Of a stretch of 64,000 nucleotides of DNA, positions 9,756 to 20,829 are shown piece by piece. A program made the translations under genes and the position numbers. Every line of letters begins with the position of its first letter. The first letter of the stretch is position 1. The notes below the pieces were generated by a model that was given only the letters and a program-made list of their open reading frames with translations, had not been told where the DNA came from and did no database searches. The stretch is from Notospermus geniculatus (taxonomy: Eukaryota > Nemertea > Pilidiophora > Heteronemertea > Lineidae), in contig NMRB01000459.1 in NCBI GenBank assembly GCA_002633025.1, positions 304,011 through 368,010 of the forward strand, read 5' to 3'.

Positions 9756-9872
9756 AGGCCCCATATTCATAAAACTACATGTACTTAAGTCTAAGTATGA
9801 CACTTATCCTTTGTTCAACACAAAAGATAAGTATCATACTTAGACTTAAGTAGCTTTATGAATACGGGGCCT
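9756..9872. mobile_element. Foldback MITE sharing termini with the Harbinger complex
   Basis: An almost complete palindrome with AGGCCCCATATTCATAAAAC at the left and its complement at the right, and inner arms AAGTCTAAGTATGA and TCATACTTAGACTT. The GGCCxxATATTCATAAAAC terminus matches those of the Harbinger-type complex at 1307-3188, so this is probably a short derivative of that family. Confidence 0.75.
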
Positions 9873-9982
9873 GAACTATAGGCGTACAGATACATGTACA
9901 CGTGTAGAAAAGGACATCATGGGATATTTTTCTTTCTGCTCATTGGTTTGAAAGTTTGAAAATATTTAATTGCCTGCTGAAC

Positions 9983-10228
9983 TACAGAGTGAGCCAAAAA
10001 AAACTAGACACTTTTTAAAAGGCCCATTTTATTGTGTACCAATATATATAATATATTTTTGCCTGTATGCAGCAACTCTTCCTGCATCTTTTGGTACCAG
10101 GCATGCTTGATTGGTTTTCATGCATGACCGCAGAGGAGACAATTAAGGGACAAAGGTGAAATCTGATCTGCACCAACTGATCAGAGTGCCTTTTAAAAAG
10201 TGTCTAGTTTTTTTTTACTCACTCTGTA
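9983..10228. mobile_element. Tc1/mariner-type MITE with TA duplication
   Basis: Inverted ends of about 42 bp, starting CAGAGTGAGCCAAAAAAAAC (9985) and complement to 10226, are flanked by TA on both sides. The ends continue ACTAGACACTTTTTAAAAGGC in both arms. The length is 242 bp and no ORF is present. TA duplication and these A-rich ends fit mariner-type elements. Confidence 0.85.
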
Positions 10229-10533
10229 GTATCTCCAAGTCGCCATTCTTGTAATCTTCCTGCAACTGGTACGTATAGACGGCCTCGTCGTCATCATAGA
10301 CAATATTGTACCAACTTGAGTATCCAGGAACCTGAAAAAGGAATGTATGAAATTGAAATGCACACCAATTCATGTAATGGCCAGATGGCCGGACGGACAC
10401 CCGGACGGATGGATGGGTACCACATCTTTAAGGTCCTACAGGTCTACAAATCATTAATAGAGTTGTTACCAACCTATTCAGGACTGTCTGGGTCATCGGA
10501 CTGTCCAGAGAAATATGACATAATACTACTGTA

Positions 10534-10937
10534 TAATGGCCTGTACACACGATCCAACATGTTGGTCCAACTTTTTCGTCAAACATGTTTGATCCAATTT
10601 GCACCCCCGCCACACACGATCAATCATGTTCATCAAACATTCTTACAAAAATGGCTGCCAGGTATACAGGATTATGTCATAAAATTCAATCCCCTAGACA
10701 GGCTACTAAAAACTAGCAGTGAATGACTGGGCTTGATAGGGTCAATCACGCAACAACCCTGCTCCGCTACACACGATCAAATTTCCAAGTTCTGTCAAAC
10801 AAAAATAGGACGAAACCTATTCTGCAAAATCATGTTGGATGGAATTTATTTCATCCAATTTTCCCGTCACACACAATCAAACTTGTTGGTCCAATTTTTG
10901 TTGTCCAATTTTTGTTGAGCGTGTGTATTGGCCATAA
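10534..10937. mobile_element. Harbinger-type MITE with TAA duplication
   Basis: Inverted ends TGGCCTGTACACACG (10537) and CGTGTGTATTGGCCA (to 10934) are flanked by TAA at 10534-10536 and 10935-10937. The interior repeats CACACGATCAA and TTGGTCCAAyTTTT words several times in both halves, which look like subterminal binding sites. No credible ORF. Confidence 0.8.
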
Positions 10938-11119
10938 ACAGCACCCAATGTTTTGTGTCTGATTCCAATAAGTCACCTCAAATCACCCGGTAAGTGACCG
11001 AGCAGTGATGTGGCTGTGATGATCTAACAGGACAATGAAGAGTAACAATGTGCGTACGACAGTCTGAGTTACAGTCTGGCCATTGTATAGACCCTGTACT
11101 GTCTGGAATGACAGTCTGA

Positions 11120-11506
11120 GTGTCAGCCCAAGACTGTCTTTCGATTGTGGCAGACCCGGGCAACAGGAGACAGCGGCCAGATGCTGTTACTGAGGAGGAG
11201 ATTCGCCCTTATCAGGAAGCCCAGCATCAGTTCGGCAACAATAATGCCAGGATCGGAGTTAACATGGCCGAAAGGGAATTAACCCCTGATGCGCAGAGAA
11301 TTTACTCAAGAGCCTTAAGTGGCATCATTAATAGATTCCGCGTGGTCCGCAGGGCGATAATGCGGAATGAAGCTATGGGTAAAAAACCCAAAGCAGTTAG
11401 CTGTATGTATTTTGTTGGCGTCAACTTTCAGCCGTGTCGGTCCTGCACCTGCAGTTTCACTTTTTGTGGTTTGCCTTACTGTAATAAATTTAATCTAATT
11501 CCATGA
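11120..11506 (+). CDS. Hypothetical ORF or exon, unrecognised
   Basis: A 128-codon open frame. The first part is polar (VTEEEIRPYQEAQHQ, NMAERELTPDAQRIYSRAL, RFRVVRRAIMRNEAMG) and looks more like real protein than the cysteine-rich tail. A GTAAAA follows the GAAGCTATGG codons near 11374, so the credible part could be an exon ending there. No domain is recognised and no acceptor could be fixed. It may equally be a transposon relic. It lies just downstream of the TAA-flanked MITE at 10537-10934. Confidence 0.25.
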   Translation: MSAQDCLSIVADPGNRRQRPDAVTEEEIRPYQEAQHQFGNNNARIGVNMAERELTPDAQRIYSRALSGIINRFRVVRRAIMRNEAMGKKPKAVSCMYFVGVNFQPCRSCTCSFTFCGLPYCNKFNLIP

Positions 11507-11630
11507 AAACATCCTTGCCAAAGTGTCCTCAAAAAGAAAAGCTGTCAACAAACCGCAACGTAACCGACACAACTCCTGGTGGTTCAGTTCATTATGCAAG
11601 CGCTGAGAGGTGATTTATTGAAACAGACTA

Positions 11631-11875
11631 TAGCCGTGGTTACACTACATAGAAATCCCCGGGTTTTTTGACACCCGGGTCTAGCCCGGCTCTGAAAAAT
11701 CCCTCCTGAGGCCCGGTGCCCGTCAACACTACTCAAATTTTGTGACGGGGACCTAAATTAAGCCCTCCAAAAACCGTTCGAGCTCGGAGGGGATTATTAC
11801 ACCGCGTTTTTAACAGGTATGGACAGAAAAAACCCGGGTTCGACACAGGTTTTTTATGTAGTGTAACAAGGGCTA
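11631..11875. mobile_element. TIR MITE with CCCGGGTT arms
   Basis: The ends are inverted: TAGCCGTGGTTACACTACAT at the left and ATGTAGTGTAACAAGGGCTA at the right. Inner arms CCCCGGGTTTTTTG and AAAAAACCCGGG also pair. A TA duplication is possible but cannot be told apart from the TIR itself. The 6-mer ACAGAC occurs just outside both ends. Confidence 0.75.
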
Positions 11876-12050
11876 CAGACACGTCATGGGTCTAGTTATG
11901 CAGAGAGTCCTATTTAAAGAATAATGTTACGTCATATTTTGCCGGACAGTTTGAAGACACAGACAGTCCTGAATAGGTAACAACTCTATTAGGAACTCTT
12001 CCATCTGACTATGTAGGAAATAGACAACTGCAGCATTATGAAATAAAATG

Positions 12051-14099
12051 TTAAAACGATTGCCCCTGAACGATTGCCACTGATTTCTTGTTAAGTTTAT
12101 CCTTCAAAAACTGCCTCACGTGCGTTTGAAAAGCCCTATGACAACCACTTTTGTCATCCCCTCCATAAGAAAAGGCATTGCAGCTTATTCTAACTAGTCT
12201 AACTGTTGCAGATTCATTTTTCTGAAACCTCTTGTCCGATTTTGGCACATCCCCATTAAAATGTAATTTTTCAACTTCACAGAGTGACGTCACAGGTTTC
12301 AGCTATGTGGACAAGAGAATGTAATCCACAGAAGATGTTGTTCATCTTCTGAAACGGAGCTCGATCCTCATCCGACATCTCTGCCCAATTCTCCACCATC
12401 TCCGGGAGTATTTCACCTCGGTAACTTTCTAGAAGCTCATTGAACTTCTTTTCAGTTGCAGCTCTATCAGATATACTACAGTGGAACCCCGGTAACACGA
12501 CCACCCACGGGAAAGACCCAAAGTGGTCGCGTTAGCGGGGTGGTCGCCTTACCGAAATTGGCCTTATGAGTGCCGATCCAGACCGAAGTAAACTGAGTGC
12601 CATATTTTCTTTTTTATCCATGTTTCGTTTAATAAACCAGACTAGACCATTTCCAGCCTGGCCTGATACTAGTAAGCAGATAGCCCACTGACACTGTGAT
12701 GACTAGGATGGACGACCGGCAGGTGTGGAAATAGTCAATTCCGTGTAAATATTGCGCCCGTCTCGTGTTTAGGCCTGCCTTTTATGACTGCTGACCGCAA
12801 ACGTCATGCGCACGGCTTATGCCACGCATTAATTGGTCCTGTTTGGTACACACACGCTGCTGACTCGCCTTTGTTTGATGATCAGATCCCTAATTAGGTT
12901 GTGAGTGGTCGTGTTACCGAGGTGCTAATTGCCAATTGGGACAGCCAAAGCTGTGGTCGCGGTCTGGATAGCGGGGTGGTCGCGTTAGCGAAACTCTCCA
13001 AAAGGAAATAAAGAGAAAAACAATCGGGACAATTGAAAATTGGTCGTCTTTCCGGGGTGGTCGCGTTATAGGGGTGGTCGCCGACCGGGGTTGTGTTCCG
13101 CACATGAAAAATCAAATTTTGAGCTGCCCTATTTTCAGTCACAAATGACCTGCTGTCAATATCAGATAAAATCAATTTAAAAACATCCAATGTGTTCTGT
13201 GCTGATTTTGTTTGTATATCCCTCATACCCAAAAGATATGGTCTCTGATCTTTGTCCACAACTCCATACATCATATATTTGTCCCCAAATTTGCTAGTTT
13301 CATCGGTACCCAATGTTGTATCCTCTAGAGGAGCAACGTCCTCCTCAATCTGTTGCTGAGAAAGAAGAAGCCTTTGGATGTTCATGTTGTTCACAGTTGA
13401 CCTACATGTACTAAGAAGATGGGTGGCCTTCTTCCCAACAAAATCCAAACAATCACTAAGAACAGGTGCCACATTATGTGATGAAACTCCATGCGACAAC
13501 AGATTGTGCACACACATTTGTAACCCAGGAGTGAACTTGTTTCGTCTGACATCGAATGTCTCAACAACATTACTCTGAGCAGCTCTCAGGGTCTCTACCT
13601 CCTCTGATAACTCAGAAACTTTCTCATTTGCTAAATGTAATTTTCCAGTTGTCTTCTCGAAGACTTGAACCACTTGTCTTTCACTTTCTTTCTCTTCAGG
13701 TTCATCAGATTTCTCACCAGGTTGCTCAACCTTTTTATGCATGTAGCCAAGATTGCTCCTAGCCCTTTTCAACAATTTATTTTTATTCTCTATAAGCTTT
13801 CTCAGCCCATCTATCTCCTTCTCCTTTGATTCGCATTTTCTCTTGTACTCCTGGCACTCAGCAGCAACTTTCGTCTTCTTTTTGAGTTGTTCACTGGTGT
13901 ACTCAAGCTTTCGTTTGAGTGTGGAAATCACATCATCTTTATCTTCACCACTCACCCTGGCAAGTACTGCTAATTCGGCCTGTTGTCTGCCTTGAGAGGG
14001 TCTACCTTTTGGTGGACAATACTGAGCATTTAGTAAACTTTTAAGCTTATCCGGATCTTTCTTAGCAGATTTGATTGCATCTGAACGTTTCTTACGCAA
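12051..14099 (-). pseudogene. Transposase-like gene of unnamed family, split by a pogo-like MITE
   Basis: The minus strand opens with about 330 codons (14099 to about 13105). They are basic and then form a long coiled-coil-like part (EKEIDGLRKLIENKNKLLKR, KVSELSEEVETLRAAQSN). A conserved-looking domain follows, with MCVHNLLSHGVSSHNVAPVL, TDETSKFGDKYMMYGVVDK and RPYLLGMRDIQTKSAQ. The frame then enters a MITE, so its last 70 or so codons are not native. Beyond the MITE the gene resumes at 12477 to 12277 with SISDRAATEKKFNELLESYR and MNNIFCGLHSLVHIAE. After another frame change it continues at 12293 to 12051 with KNESATVRLVRISCNAF and GGDDKSGCH. From memory, similar proteins recur in fish, cnidarian and echinoderm genomes as uncharacterised, probably transposon-derived. 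Acidic residues in TDETSK, SDRA and ES could be catalytic, but that is inference. Confidence 0.6.
12477..13103. mobile_element. Pogo/Tigger-like MITE inserted in the transposase-like gene
   Basis: The left end is TA followed by CAGTGGAACCCCGGTAACAC (12479). The right end is an eroded inverse, GACCGGGGTTGTGTTCC, ending near 13103. The words GGTCGCGTTA and GGGGTGGTCGC repeat near both ends. CAGTGGAACC-type termini with TA targets are typical of pogo-like elements. Removing the insert rejoins the two parts of the surrounding protein (FHVRN and SISDRAATE). Confidence 0.75.
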
Positions 14100-14109
14100 A
14101 GTGTTCAGA

Positions 14110-15075
14110 TTAGAACATTAAGATTCACTATTCATGGATGCACTTGAAGACCCTTGTTGCTGAATCAACCAAGCTGCAACCAAGCCGGCCACCCTAATCT
14201 CCAGGCACTTGTTTATGGCTTCTTCATTTTTGTCAGAGGCATGTTTCTAGCAGAAAAGATTTACTGAACAAAGATGTTCATGTCACTGTTCATCATTAAC
14301 ATAAATTCACCAAGTGCTGAATGTTTGTGTCTCCCTCGAATAATATCCCTCACCCTCTTTCAAAATTGCTGTCTCAACCCCTCCACAGCCAAAGAAAAAC
14401 ATTGTATCTTGTGAACAAGGCCCCAAGTTAGTGAGAAAAGGCTTTCAAAATGTATTTAAATTTGTTTTTGAACTTCGATAAAAATGTACAGTTTCAGAAT
14501 AGGAAAAATCAAAATGGCGTCTGGCTTGTCATCGCTACCCTAATCGAACGTAGACTGATAACGACGCGCCAGCCGAAGCATGGGGAACCCTGACTCTGCC
14601 CCATGTGACTGTCTGCGTCATTGGGAATTGATCATCTCCGCCCAATCACAACGCAAGAACCGCGGGGAATTCCAATGGTGGTGATGATGTCATTATCCTG
14701 GCGGGAATGAGTGTCTATTCATAGAGCACTCGTCATTCGCGGTTTACACACAATCACCGATCCGCTCTCCATGGATGCCGAAGGCCAGTTAGTTTTATCG
14801 GAATATTTTCATGTGGGAAATGTTTTTTCACAAAACTTCTGATTTGAGCTGCATCAATCAAACCAAACGCCAAAAGAGGAAGAAATATTGTTTTATGAAG
14901 TTTGAATTGAAGCAATAAATTACACTGCTTTATTGAAAATGGTATGAACTCCCCGGCCTCCCCCTGCGCTTCAACTTAGAATGAAAATGTATGAACTGCC
15001 ACCCCCTCTTTAACTCAGAATATTTTCTTTGTTCTTGAAATTCCGTGGTAGGATCTGAAATGGTAATGGAAGCAA
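14110..15075. other. Non-coding stretch
   Basis: No supported coding sequence or RNA gene. The first 100 bases may be upstream sequence of the transposase-like gene starting at 14099. Nothing else was recognised. Confidence 0.4.
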
Positions 15076-15080
15076 ACGGT

Positions 15081-15765
15081 TTACTTATTGTGTATCCTTA
15101 ACACGTTCACAGGAATACCTAAAAACATCCAAATAGACTGACATTCTTTGATATGTTTCTGTCTACTTGAAGCACAAGTGGCAGTAAAAGTCTTTTTTTG
15201 CCTGAACTTTGACTGGGTGTGTTGAAGGGATACATCGGATATGTTGCCATCCCAGGCAAAGTTCGCCCACAACCCATGGATCATTCTCAACTTCTCCATA
15301 TTCTCCTTTACAGACAAAGCAAGTACCGGTATTCTGACTTTTTGCTCTTTTTTCGCTTCTGCTGCCAGTTTTTGCAGTTCCTTCATTTTCTTCATGAGCG
15401 CTTTCGTCTGCCTCTTCTTTTCTGCCTCCTCCTGTTTCTTTATTTTCTCCTCACGGTCCTTCTTCTTCGTTTCGAGTACTGCCTCTGAGGTAAGGACGAA
15501 TGTTCCTTTCTTCAGTGCCCTTTTTTAAGTTGGTTGTGCTGTTGCTGATGATGATGGTTGAGGTTCCGGAAGAGTTGCCGTGGAAGGCGATGGTGCCGTG
15601 GACTCTGTTCCTTTTGCTTCTTCTAGGTGACATACTTGAGATCTGTCTGCAGGTCGAAACCTTCAACATATCGCCGTTGGAATTTGGCCAGTTCAGAAGC
15701 AGAAAGGCTCATTTCAAGCGCTGACAATGCCAGGTCTGGTGGGCAGACTTGTGGCACTCCATTCT
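15081..15765 (-). pseudogene. Decayed C-terminal part of a DDE_1 (pogo/jerky-like) transposase, tentative
   Basis: An acceptor-like TTAACTTTCAG precedes an open segment from 15765 to about 15635, giving LSASELAKFQRRYVEGFDLQ and TDLKYV. After a frame change and one stop the strand continues with PSPSTATLPEPQPSSSAT, LKKGTFVLTSEAVLETKKKD and a K/E-rich helix (QEEAEKKRQTKALMKKMKEL). The combination of RYxxGxDLxxDxxY, an LTSxE motif and a charged helix recalls the C-terminal tails of pogo/jerky-type transposases; this is from memory. Acidic minus-strand segments at about 16200-16105 and 16424-16318 could be neighbouring exons. The two frame breaks mark it as non-functional. Confidence 0.35.
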
Positions 15766-15796
15766 GAAAGTTAAGAAGATTTTTTTGTGGAGACCA

Positions 15797-16037
15797 GGGC
15801 CCGGTTGCACCTAACGTAAGTTCTTATCGTAAGATATGGAATTTGGGACAACCCCCAAGACATGTCGTAACAGGCAGGGAAGTTAGGAGGATGTCCTAAG
15901 ACATCGATGGTGCAACCCATTTTTGTTCTTAACTTTAAGACACCACCTACGATAACTAATCCAACTTTTTGGTTACTCTTTCTAGATTTATTTTAAACAC
16001 GACGTTTCTACCAGTCTTCCCTGGTGCAACCGGGCCC
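15797..16037. mobile_element. GGGCCCGGTTGCACC foldback MITE
   Basis: GGGCCCGGTTGCACC at the left and GGTGCAACCGGGCCC at the right are exact inverse copies. The interior has weaker inverted words (AACGTAAGTTCTTA and TTCTTAACTTTAAG). It is related by its terminus to the foldback at 50731-50887. It lies where an intron of the minus-strand remnant would be. Confidence 0.75.
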
Positions 16038-16433
16038 AGGTCAAAATATTCAGAGATGAGCATTCTCGTTGAACTTTACTCCAGTCTCCAGTGATATTAA
16101 CATACTTCAGATGTTTGTAGCACGGTAGGTGCTTCAGTCACCGCCAGATCAGAAAGAACTTCAACATCATCTACTAATGGCTGCTCGGTGGCGGACACGG
16201 TCTGAAATGATGTTGAATGAGTGTACAAATGTAGACAATTGAACATCTAAACGGATGTGTACAGTTTTCTTTGTAAAATAAATCAGTTCATGGACCTTAC
16301 TTGATCATTTTCACTTACCAAAGTCGTAATTACCTCCACCCCATCATGCCCGTGCTCTTCCTCTGGAGGCTCAATGTCAGCCACATCAGTTTCTTCATCG
16401 TTCTCGGGAATATCATCTGTCGCCAGAAAAAAA

Positions 16434-16780
16434 TTGTGGGGTTATTGTGTGGGAAGATGTAATATTTGGGTCATTTCGGACACACTCGAACAATTTCTGA
16501 CCCAATAACAAAGTCATAATATTGGGTAATCCTCGCTGGGCCATTTTTGTAACCCAATTACTGGCGCAAGCAAAATGGTTGAAAAGCTGGGTCGAAAATA
16601 ACCAAGTGTAGGGGTTGGGTCAAAATGACCTAGTAGTATTCGGTTGAAATCTACCAAAGAACCAGTTCTACCTGGCGAAATAACAATTATGTTCCTATGT
16701 GCAAAAAAATTATAGCGAAATGCGTACTTACGAAAACAAATACATAAGAATATTAATAAACTATGGTTTGAAGTCTGAGA
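16434..16780. other. TTGGGT-word-rich non-coding stretch
   Basis: The words TTGGGTCA, TGACCCAA and AACCCAA recur several times in both orientations. No gene is supported. It may be a decayed palindromic repeat. Confidence 0.3.
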
Positions 16781-16872
16781 CACAAATTTAAAGTTGTGGA
16801 TGTTTCTCTTTCAGAATTGTGAAAACGATTATTGTATAACATCAGTTTCCTCTCTACCATGCAAAAGATCTT

Positions 16873-16963
16873 GGGCCTGTTTCATAAAGTGACTTTAAGC
16901 AAATGGAAAGTGCATTGAGTTAATGGTACCATTAGTTTAAAGTCACTTTATGAAACGGGCCCC
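16873..16963. mobile_element. GGGCCTGTTTCATAAAG foldback MITE
   Basis: GGGCCTGTTTCATAAAGTGA at the left and its complement ending ACGGGCCCC at the right. TTAATGGTACCATTA lies at the centre, so about 90 bp fold nearly completely. A second, partial copy is at about 34950-35038. Confidence 0.8.
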
Positions 16964-16999
16964 TTGTAATGTGCATTGGTACCCCATTCACTCTACAAT

Positions 17000-18410
17000 T
17001 TGCTGGGATTAATAAGCAAACAACCAAATGCTGTGTTTTCAACACAGTAACTGCAGGGCCAGGAAAATGACCCAAAAATTAAGTCACATAATACCAAAAA
17101 TATACAACACCAAAAATATACAACTCAGGTCGAATCTCGTCGAAGTACTCGTCGGCCTCCGGTGGCTTTCGCTATCCCGTTCCGAGATCCGGTCCGCCGA
17201 GAATGATACTCGATCTCGTACCCGTTCTCGGAAACACGAAAGTTCGTTTTCGCAATCCCGAACCGAGATATGATCAGTGACGTCGTCGACGTACATGGGC
17301 GCTGGCCTCGCCAACAGTGACGCTGCGTTTGGCCTGCATGCACCATGTCAACTGCAACGATCAGTAGGCCAACATTTTTACACTGCAAAGCACGCACTGC
17401 TGACCGTTGTACCCCAAATCAAACGACTCGACAGCATGATTACCACGAGCCATGCACTTTTTTGAACATACTCTAAATCCTCAGATTTATGGGTACAAGT
17501 GTCCACCTCATTAAAACCTTGCGTGACCGCCCAATTATTTCATATGCATGTCTTTACAAAGGGACTTTACCGTGAATGGCTAAGGTTGGGTTCTCTGTGA
17601 ATGTCTGAAGGAACTTCCCTCTGTCGCTTGCCGGGTTGTGAAATCGACACGTAGTCTGGACGAATGGGGCGGGTGAGTGAAACGTACGGCGCGCAGCGCC
17701 CACGAAGATAAGCGTCGCCCCCAACGGTTGATATGCCATCCTACCACCATATACTATAGCGATCGGCAAGTCATGGAGCTACAGCCCAAACGGCGAATAC
17801 CTGGTCGGGGCCGGTGTTGGTGATCGACAGTGTATGTGGTCATATGCCAAAAATAAATTTTTCAGCATCCCAGCTCCTCTGGTTAATTAACGGCGCTAAT
17901 TAGCAACTTCGTTCAAAATCATTTCCCGCCAAACCTTACTTCCACCAGCTGCCGCCGGGGGCGTGTGCGCAGTGAGGAATCTCTCCCCTGTGCTAAAAAT
18001 GACATGTGTACATGGAATGCTGCATGATCCGATTTCCGAGCTCTGTGAGGTCGTATAATTCATTAATACGGTAGGTGCAGTTGGAAGGGAGGACGGCAAA
18101 AGTTCAAGCATATAATCTAGCGCGTAATTCACGAATTTTATTGTCCCCATACACTTTTTCATACGCCAAAAAACCTACGCGTACCGGTAGCACAGTTCAC
18201 CGGTCATCAGTCATGCATGTATCATTGTATCCCTGTGCTAGTGTGCATGCAGATGACGTGTGTGCCGTGATCATACACTGTGTTGGCATGCATTAGGCCT
18301 ACTGTACTGTAGTCCAGCCTGACATCTCTAAGTTCAAGCAGCCCACCTGTTATTCATAAATCAGTGGTAGGCCTAACAGGAAGGGTTCAGCACAGACGAT
18401 GAATTGCTGC
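17000..18410. other. Non-coding stretch with a dispersed inverted repeat
   Basis: No supported gene. TACTCTAAATCCTCAGATTT at about 17470 recurs inverted at about 23902-23935, suggesting the end of an unrecognised repeat. CGAGATC/GATCTCG words cluster at 17150-17280. Confidence 0.4.
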
Positions 18411-18414
18411 TAAA

Positions 18415-18473
18415 ATAAAAGTGCATTCTGCAGATGGGCTGTGAGCAGCCCAGCTGCAGAATGCACTTTTATT
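18415..18473. repeat. Perfect-stem hairpin
   Basis: AATAAAAGTGCATTCTGCAG and CTGCAGAATGCACTTTTATT flank an inner ATGGGCT/AGCCCA stem. Total arm length is about 27 bases with one mismatch and a 3-5 base loop. Confidence 0.85.
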
Positions 18474-18857
18474 CACAAACCTCAGGTACAACTATTGCAG
18501 TCTATCAATTCAGCTACTTGGCCTAGTATTCATGTTTCTCTTTTTCATCTATTTCAGAATTTGGCACTTGTTTTCTGTAGACGCGATTTGCTTCCTGCAA
18601 CACATTATTTAGTGCAAACGAACTTTCGCAGCTTCAGCGCAACAACCTCTTCCGGTACCACCCACATCTACACACCGTATAGGCTTACATCTATACCTAG
18701 CACCTCTCTTTCACTTCACTGGATTTGAAATTGATCCCACTGGGCGAGAAGGCCTATTGTGACCGCTGTGTTACAGTCACAAAACCCGTCATTCGCAACC
18801 CGATCGTATCGTAATCAAACGCGAAGACCTTGAAATTGACCATACTGAAGTCGGCCG

Positions 18858-19080
18858 TGTTACAACTAATAATGTCACAATCGACCAATAATGTCACAAC
18901 CGATGATAATGTCACAATTGTGACATTATAAACACCTCAACCAACCAATAATGTCACAACTTGTTAATAATGTCACAACTTTTCCTTACCGATAATGTCG
19001 CAACATTTTGACCAATAATGTCACAACCCCAGTAACTAGCGCAGATCATGTCAGGATAACGTGCTGGTGATTTTTTCGCC
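18858..19080. repeat. Solo arm of the ATAATGTCACAA element family
   Basis: Starting GTTACAAC, it repeats the first 225 or so bases of the left arm of the large palindrome at 23945. It carries about eight ATAATGTCACAA 12-mers, one fused to its inverse as a 24-bp palindrome, and ends at TTTTTTCGCCCC. No matching right arm lies next to it. Confidence 0.75.
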
Positions 19081-19498
19081 CCATGGGCCTGTTACAACCA
19101 ATAATGTCACAATCGACCAATAATGTCACAACCGATGATAATGTCACAATTGTGACATTATGAACACCTCATCCTGGTTTACCAGCGCAATAAAAAAAAG
19201 ATGACAGCAAATGCGCCGCTCGAATAGTGCAGAAAAACTATTGATTCTGCCAAGCCCACATCACTTTCTGGCCTAAAAGTAGGTTGAGAACACTCCCCAC
19301 ATAATAAGTAAACATTCCCAAACGCTGTTGTCTCCGGTCAATGCATTAATACGCGCGACAAAGGCCCATGCAGTGTTGCCTCGTTGACCGAACACCTGTA
19401 CACATAGTTACACTAGGGCCTATAGGCTACACCTGTATATGATGCGATCTACTCCAGTTGGTACAGACGTAATTCAAAATGGAGTCCTTCCATTATAA

Positions 19499-19815
19499 TA
19501 ATGCTGCGTTCACACCTATTGCGCATCGAAGTCGGTTTCCCTAAATCGAAATACGGAAATCGATTTGGTTACGTCGGGTCGGGTCACACTACAACTATAC
19601 CGATTTCGATTCGAAACAAAACGCGTCACACCCAACCCGCGATAAAGTGTTTTGCGATAACTGTTTCGATTTGGCTATTTTTCGATATAAATACCGGTTT
19701 CGTTAAATCGATATAAAAGTGATCTATTTCGAATTGAGTGTGACGCGTTATAGCGGAATAGGCCTTTATTCCGAATTCGATTCGATATAAAACCCTAGTG
19801 TGAACACAGCATACG
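19499..19815. mobile_element. TIR MITE with GTTCACAC ends
   Basis: ATGCTGCGTTCACAC at 19501 and GTGTGAACACAGCAT ending about 19812 are inverted ends. The interior has many TCGATTT and AAATCGA words in both orientations, as in several short non-autonomous families. No ORF of interest. Confidence 0.7.
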
Positions 19816-20124
19816 ATAACATGTATAAGGCATCCCGCAGCGAAAAACCCCGTCACCCACGAGGTGATATGGGTATCAGTTGCAAAACGTGTTGTTACCT
19901 AATCGTGCCAGGCAGAAACAAAGACAGACTGTGGCTGCACATGGCTCTAAGTTCATGCTGGGTCAGATGCTATCTGCAACTTCATATCAATTTCATTAAT
20001 TCCGTAAACAGTGAGGGCATGGAGGTCAGCTCACAGGGGATTTCTAGGGAATGGCGAGTGAAGAAATTAGAGGCTTGGAATCGTCATGATTCTCATGCAT
20101 TTATGCCATAACAAAACAAGGCCT

Positions 20125-20350
20125 ACTGACACAGTTTTGACCACGACAACAACGATAACGGCAATGACGGGCTGCCTCTGCAATAGAGTGGATCGGGGTC
20201 ATTTTTACGACAAATGAACTCAGTGTTTTGACTCAGGACAGGTGCCAGGAAATCGCATTTCAGCAAGTCGAGATTTCATATTTTTCTGGGCGAGGGCCCC
20301 AGAACCCCTTCCAACCATAACTTATTCAGTCTTGGCCAGAACCCTGCGTG
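20125..20350 (+). repeat. Dispersed repeat (GCCAGGAAATCGCATTTCAG family), copy 1
   Basis: It shares GACACAGTT, GTGGATCGGGGTCATTT, GTGCCAGGAAATCGCATTTC and CAGTC with the copy at 50335-50577. A shorter relative lies at 41320-41410. The TTTCTGGG(G)GA and CCCAGACCCC words are typical of the family. Its classification is unknown to me, possibly the end of a hAT-like non-autonomous element. Confidence 0.6.
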
Positions 20351-20696
20351 TACCCCAATACATGTGTGTACCCTCATTGATATGTCTATCAGTATCCATA
20401 TTAACCACTCCCGAGCCTTTGTCTGCTTCCTTAATTATAATGTTATAGTTGTCAGAGAGCTCCCTGAGGGCTTGGCGTTCATCTGAGGGGAGGTTAATAT
20501 GGAACTTCTTCCCTGCTTCAAGGTCCTTGAAAAATTCCGTCTCGACAGCCTTGAGAAAATCCTCTGTATACCGGCAGCGGCGTGGTGGGTTCCAGGTAGA
20601 TTTAGGTTTGAAGGGGTCCGGGGCATGCTCTTGTTCTGTGTCAGACTTGTCAGAAAAGAATTCAGCCAACCTGACCCGGCGTTGCCATGCCGCCAT
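20322..20696 (-). pseudogene. Penelope-like element RT fragment (N-terminal part)
   Basis: A 124-codon minus-strand frame contains RCRYTEDFLKAVETEFFKDL, then LRELSDNYNIIIKEADKGSG and VVNMDTDRHINEG. The IxIKxADKGxGVVxMDxxxY motif marks the N-terminal region of reverse transcriptases of the Penelope-like group. The catalytic YxDD region is absent because the frame runs into the repeat at 20125-20350. Two direct copies of a 110-bp sequence lie just upstream of this ORF (20830-21105) and would suit the tandem LTR-like repeats these elements often carry. Confidence 0.65.
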
Positions 20697-20829
20697 GTCT
20701 AAATGTGCCTGGACCTCATCAACCTGTTCAACCTGTGGACCCTTAAAACTATCACCCCCTCAGGCCTCAACACCAGGTGCTGAGTTGCTGATAACTCCGT
20801 AGCTTCTCCTTACCAACGACGTCATTGTT

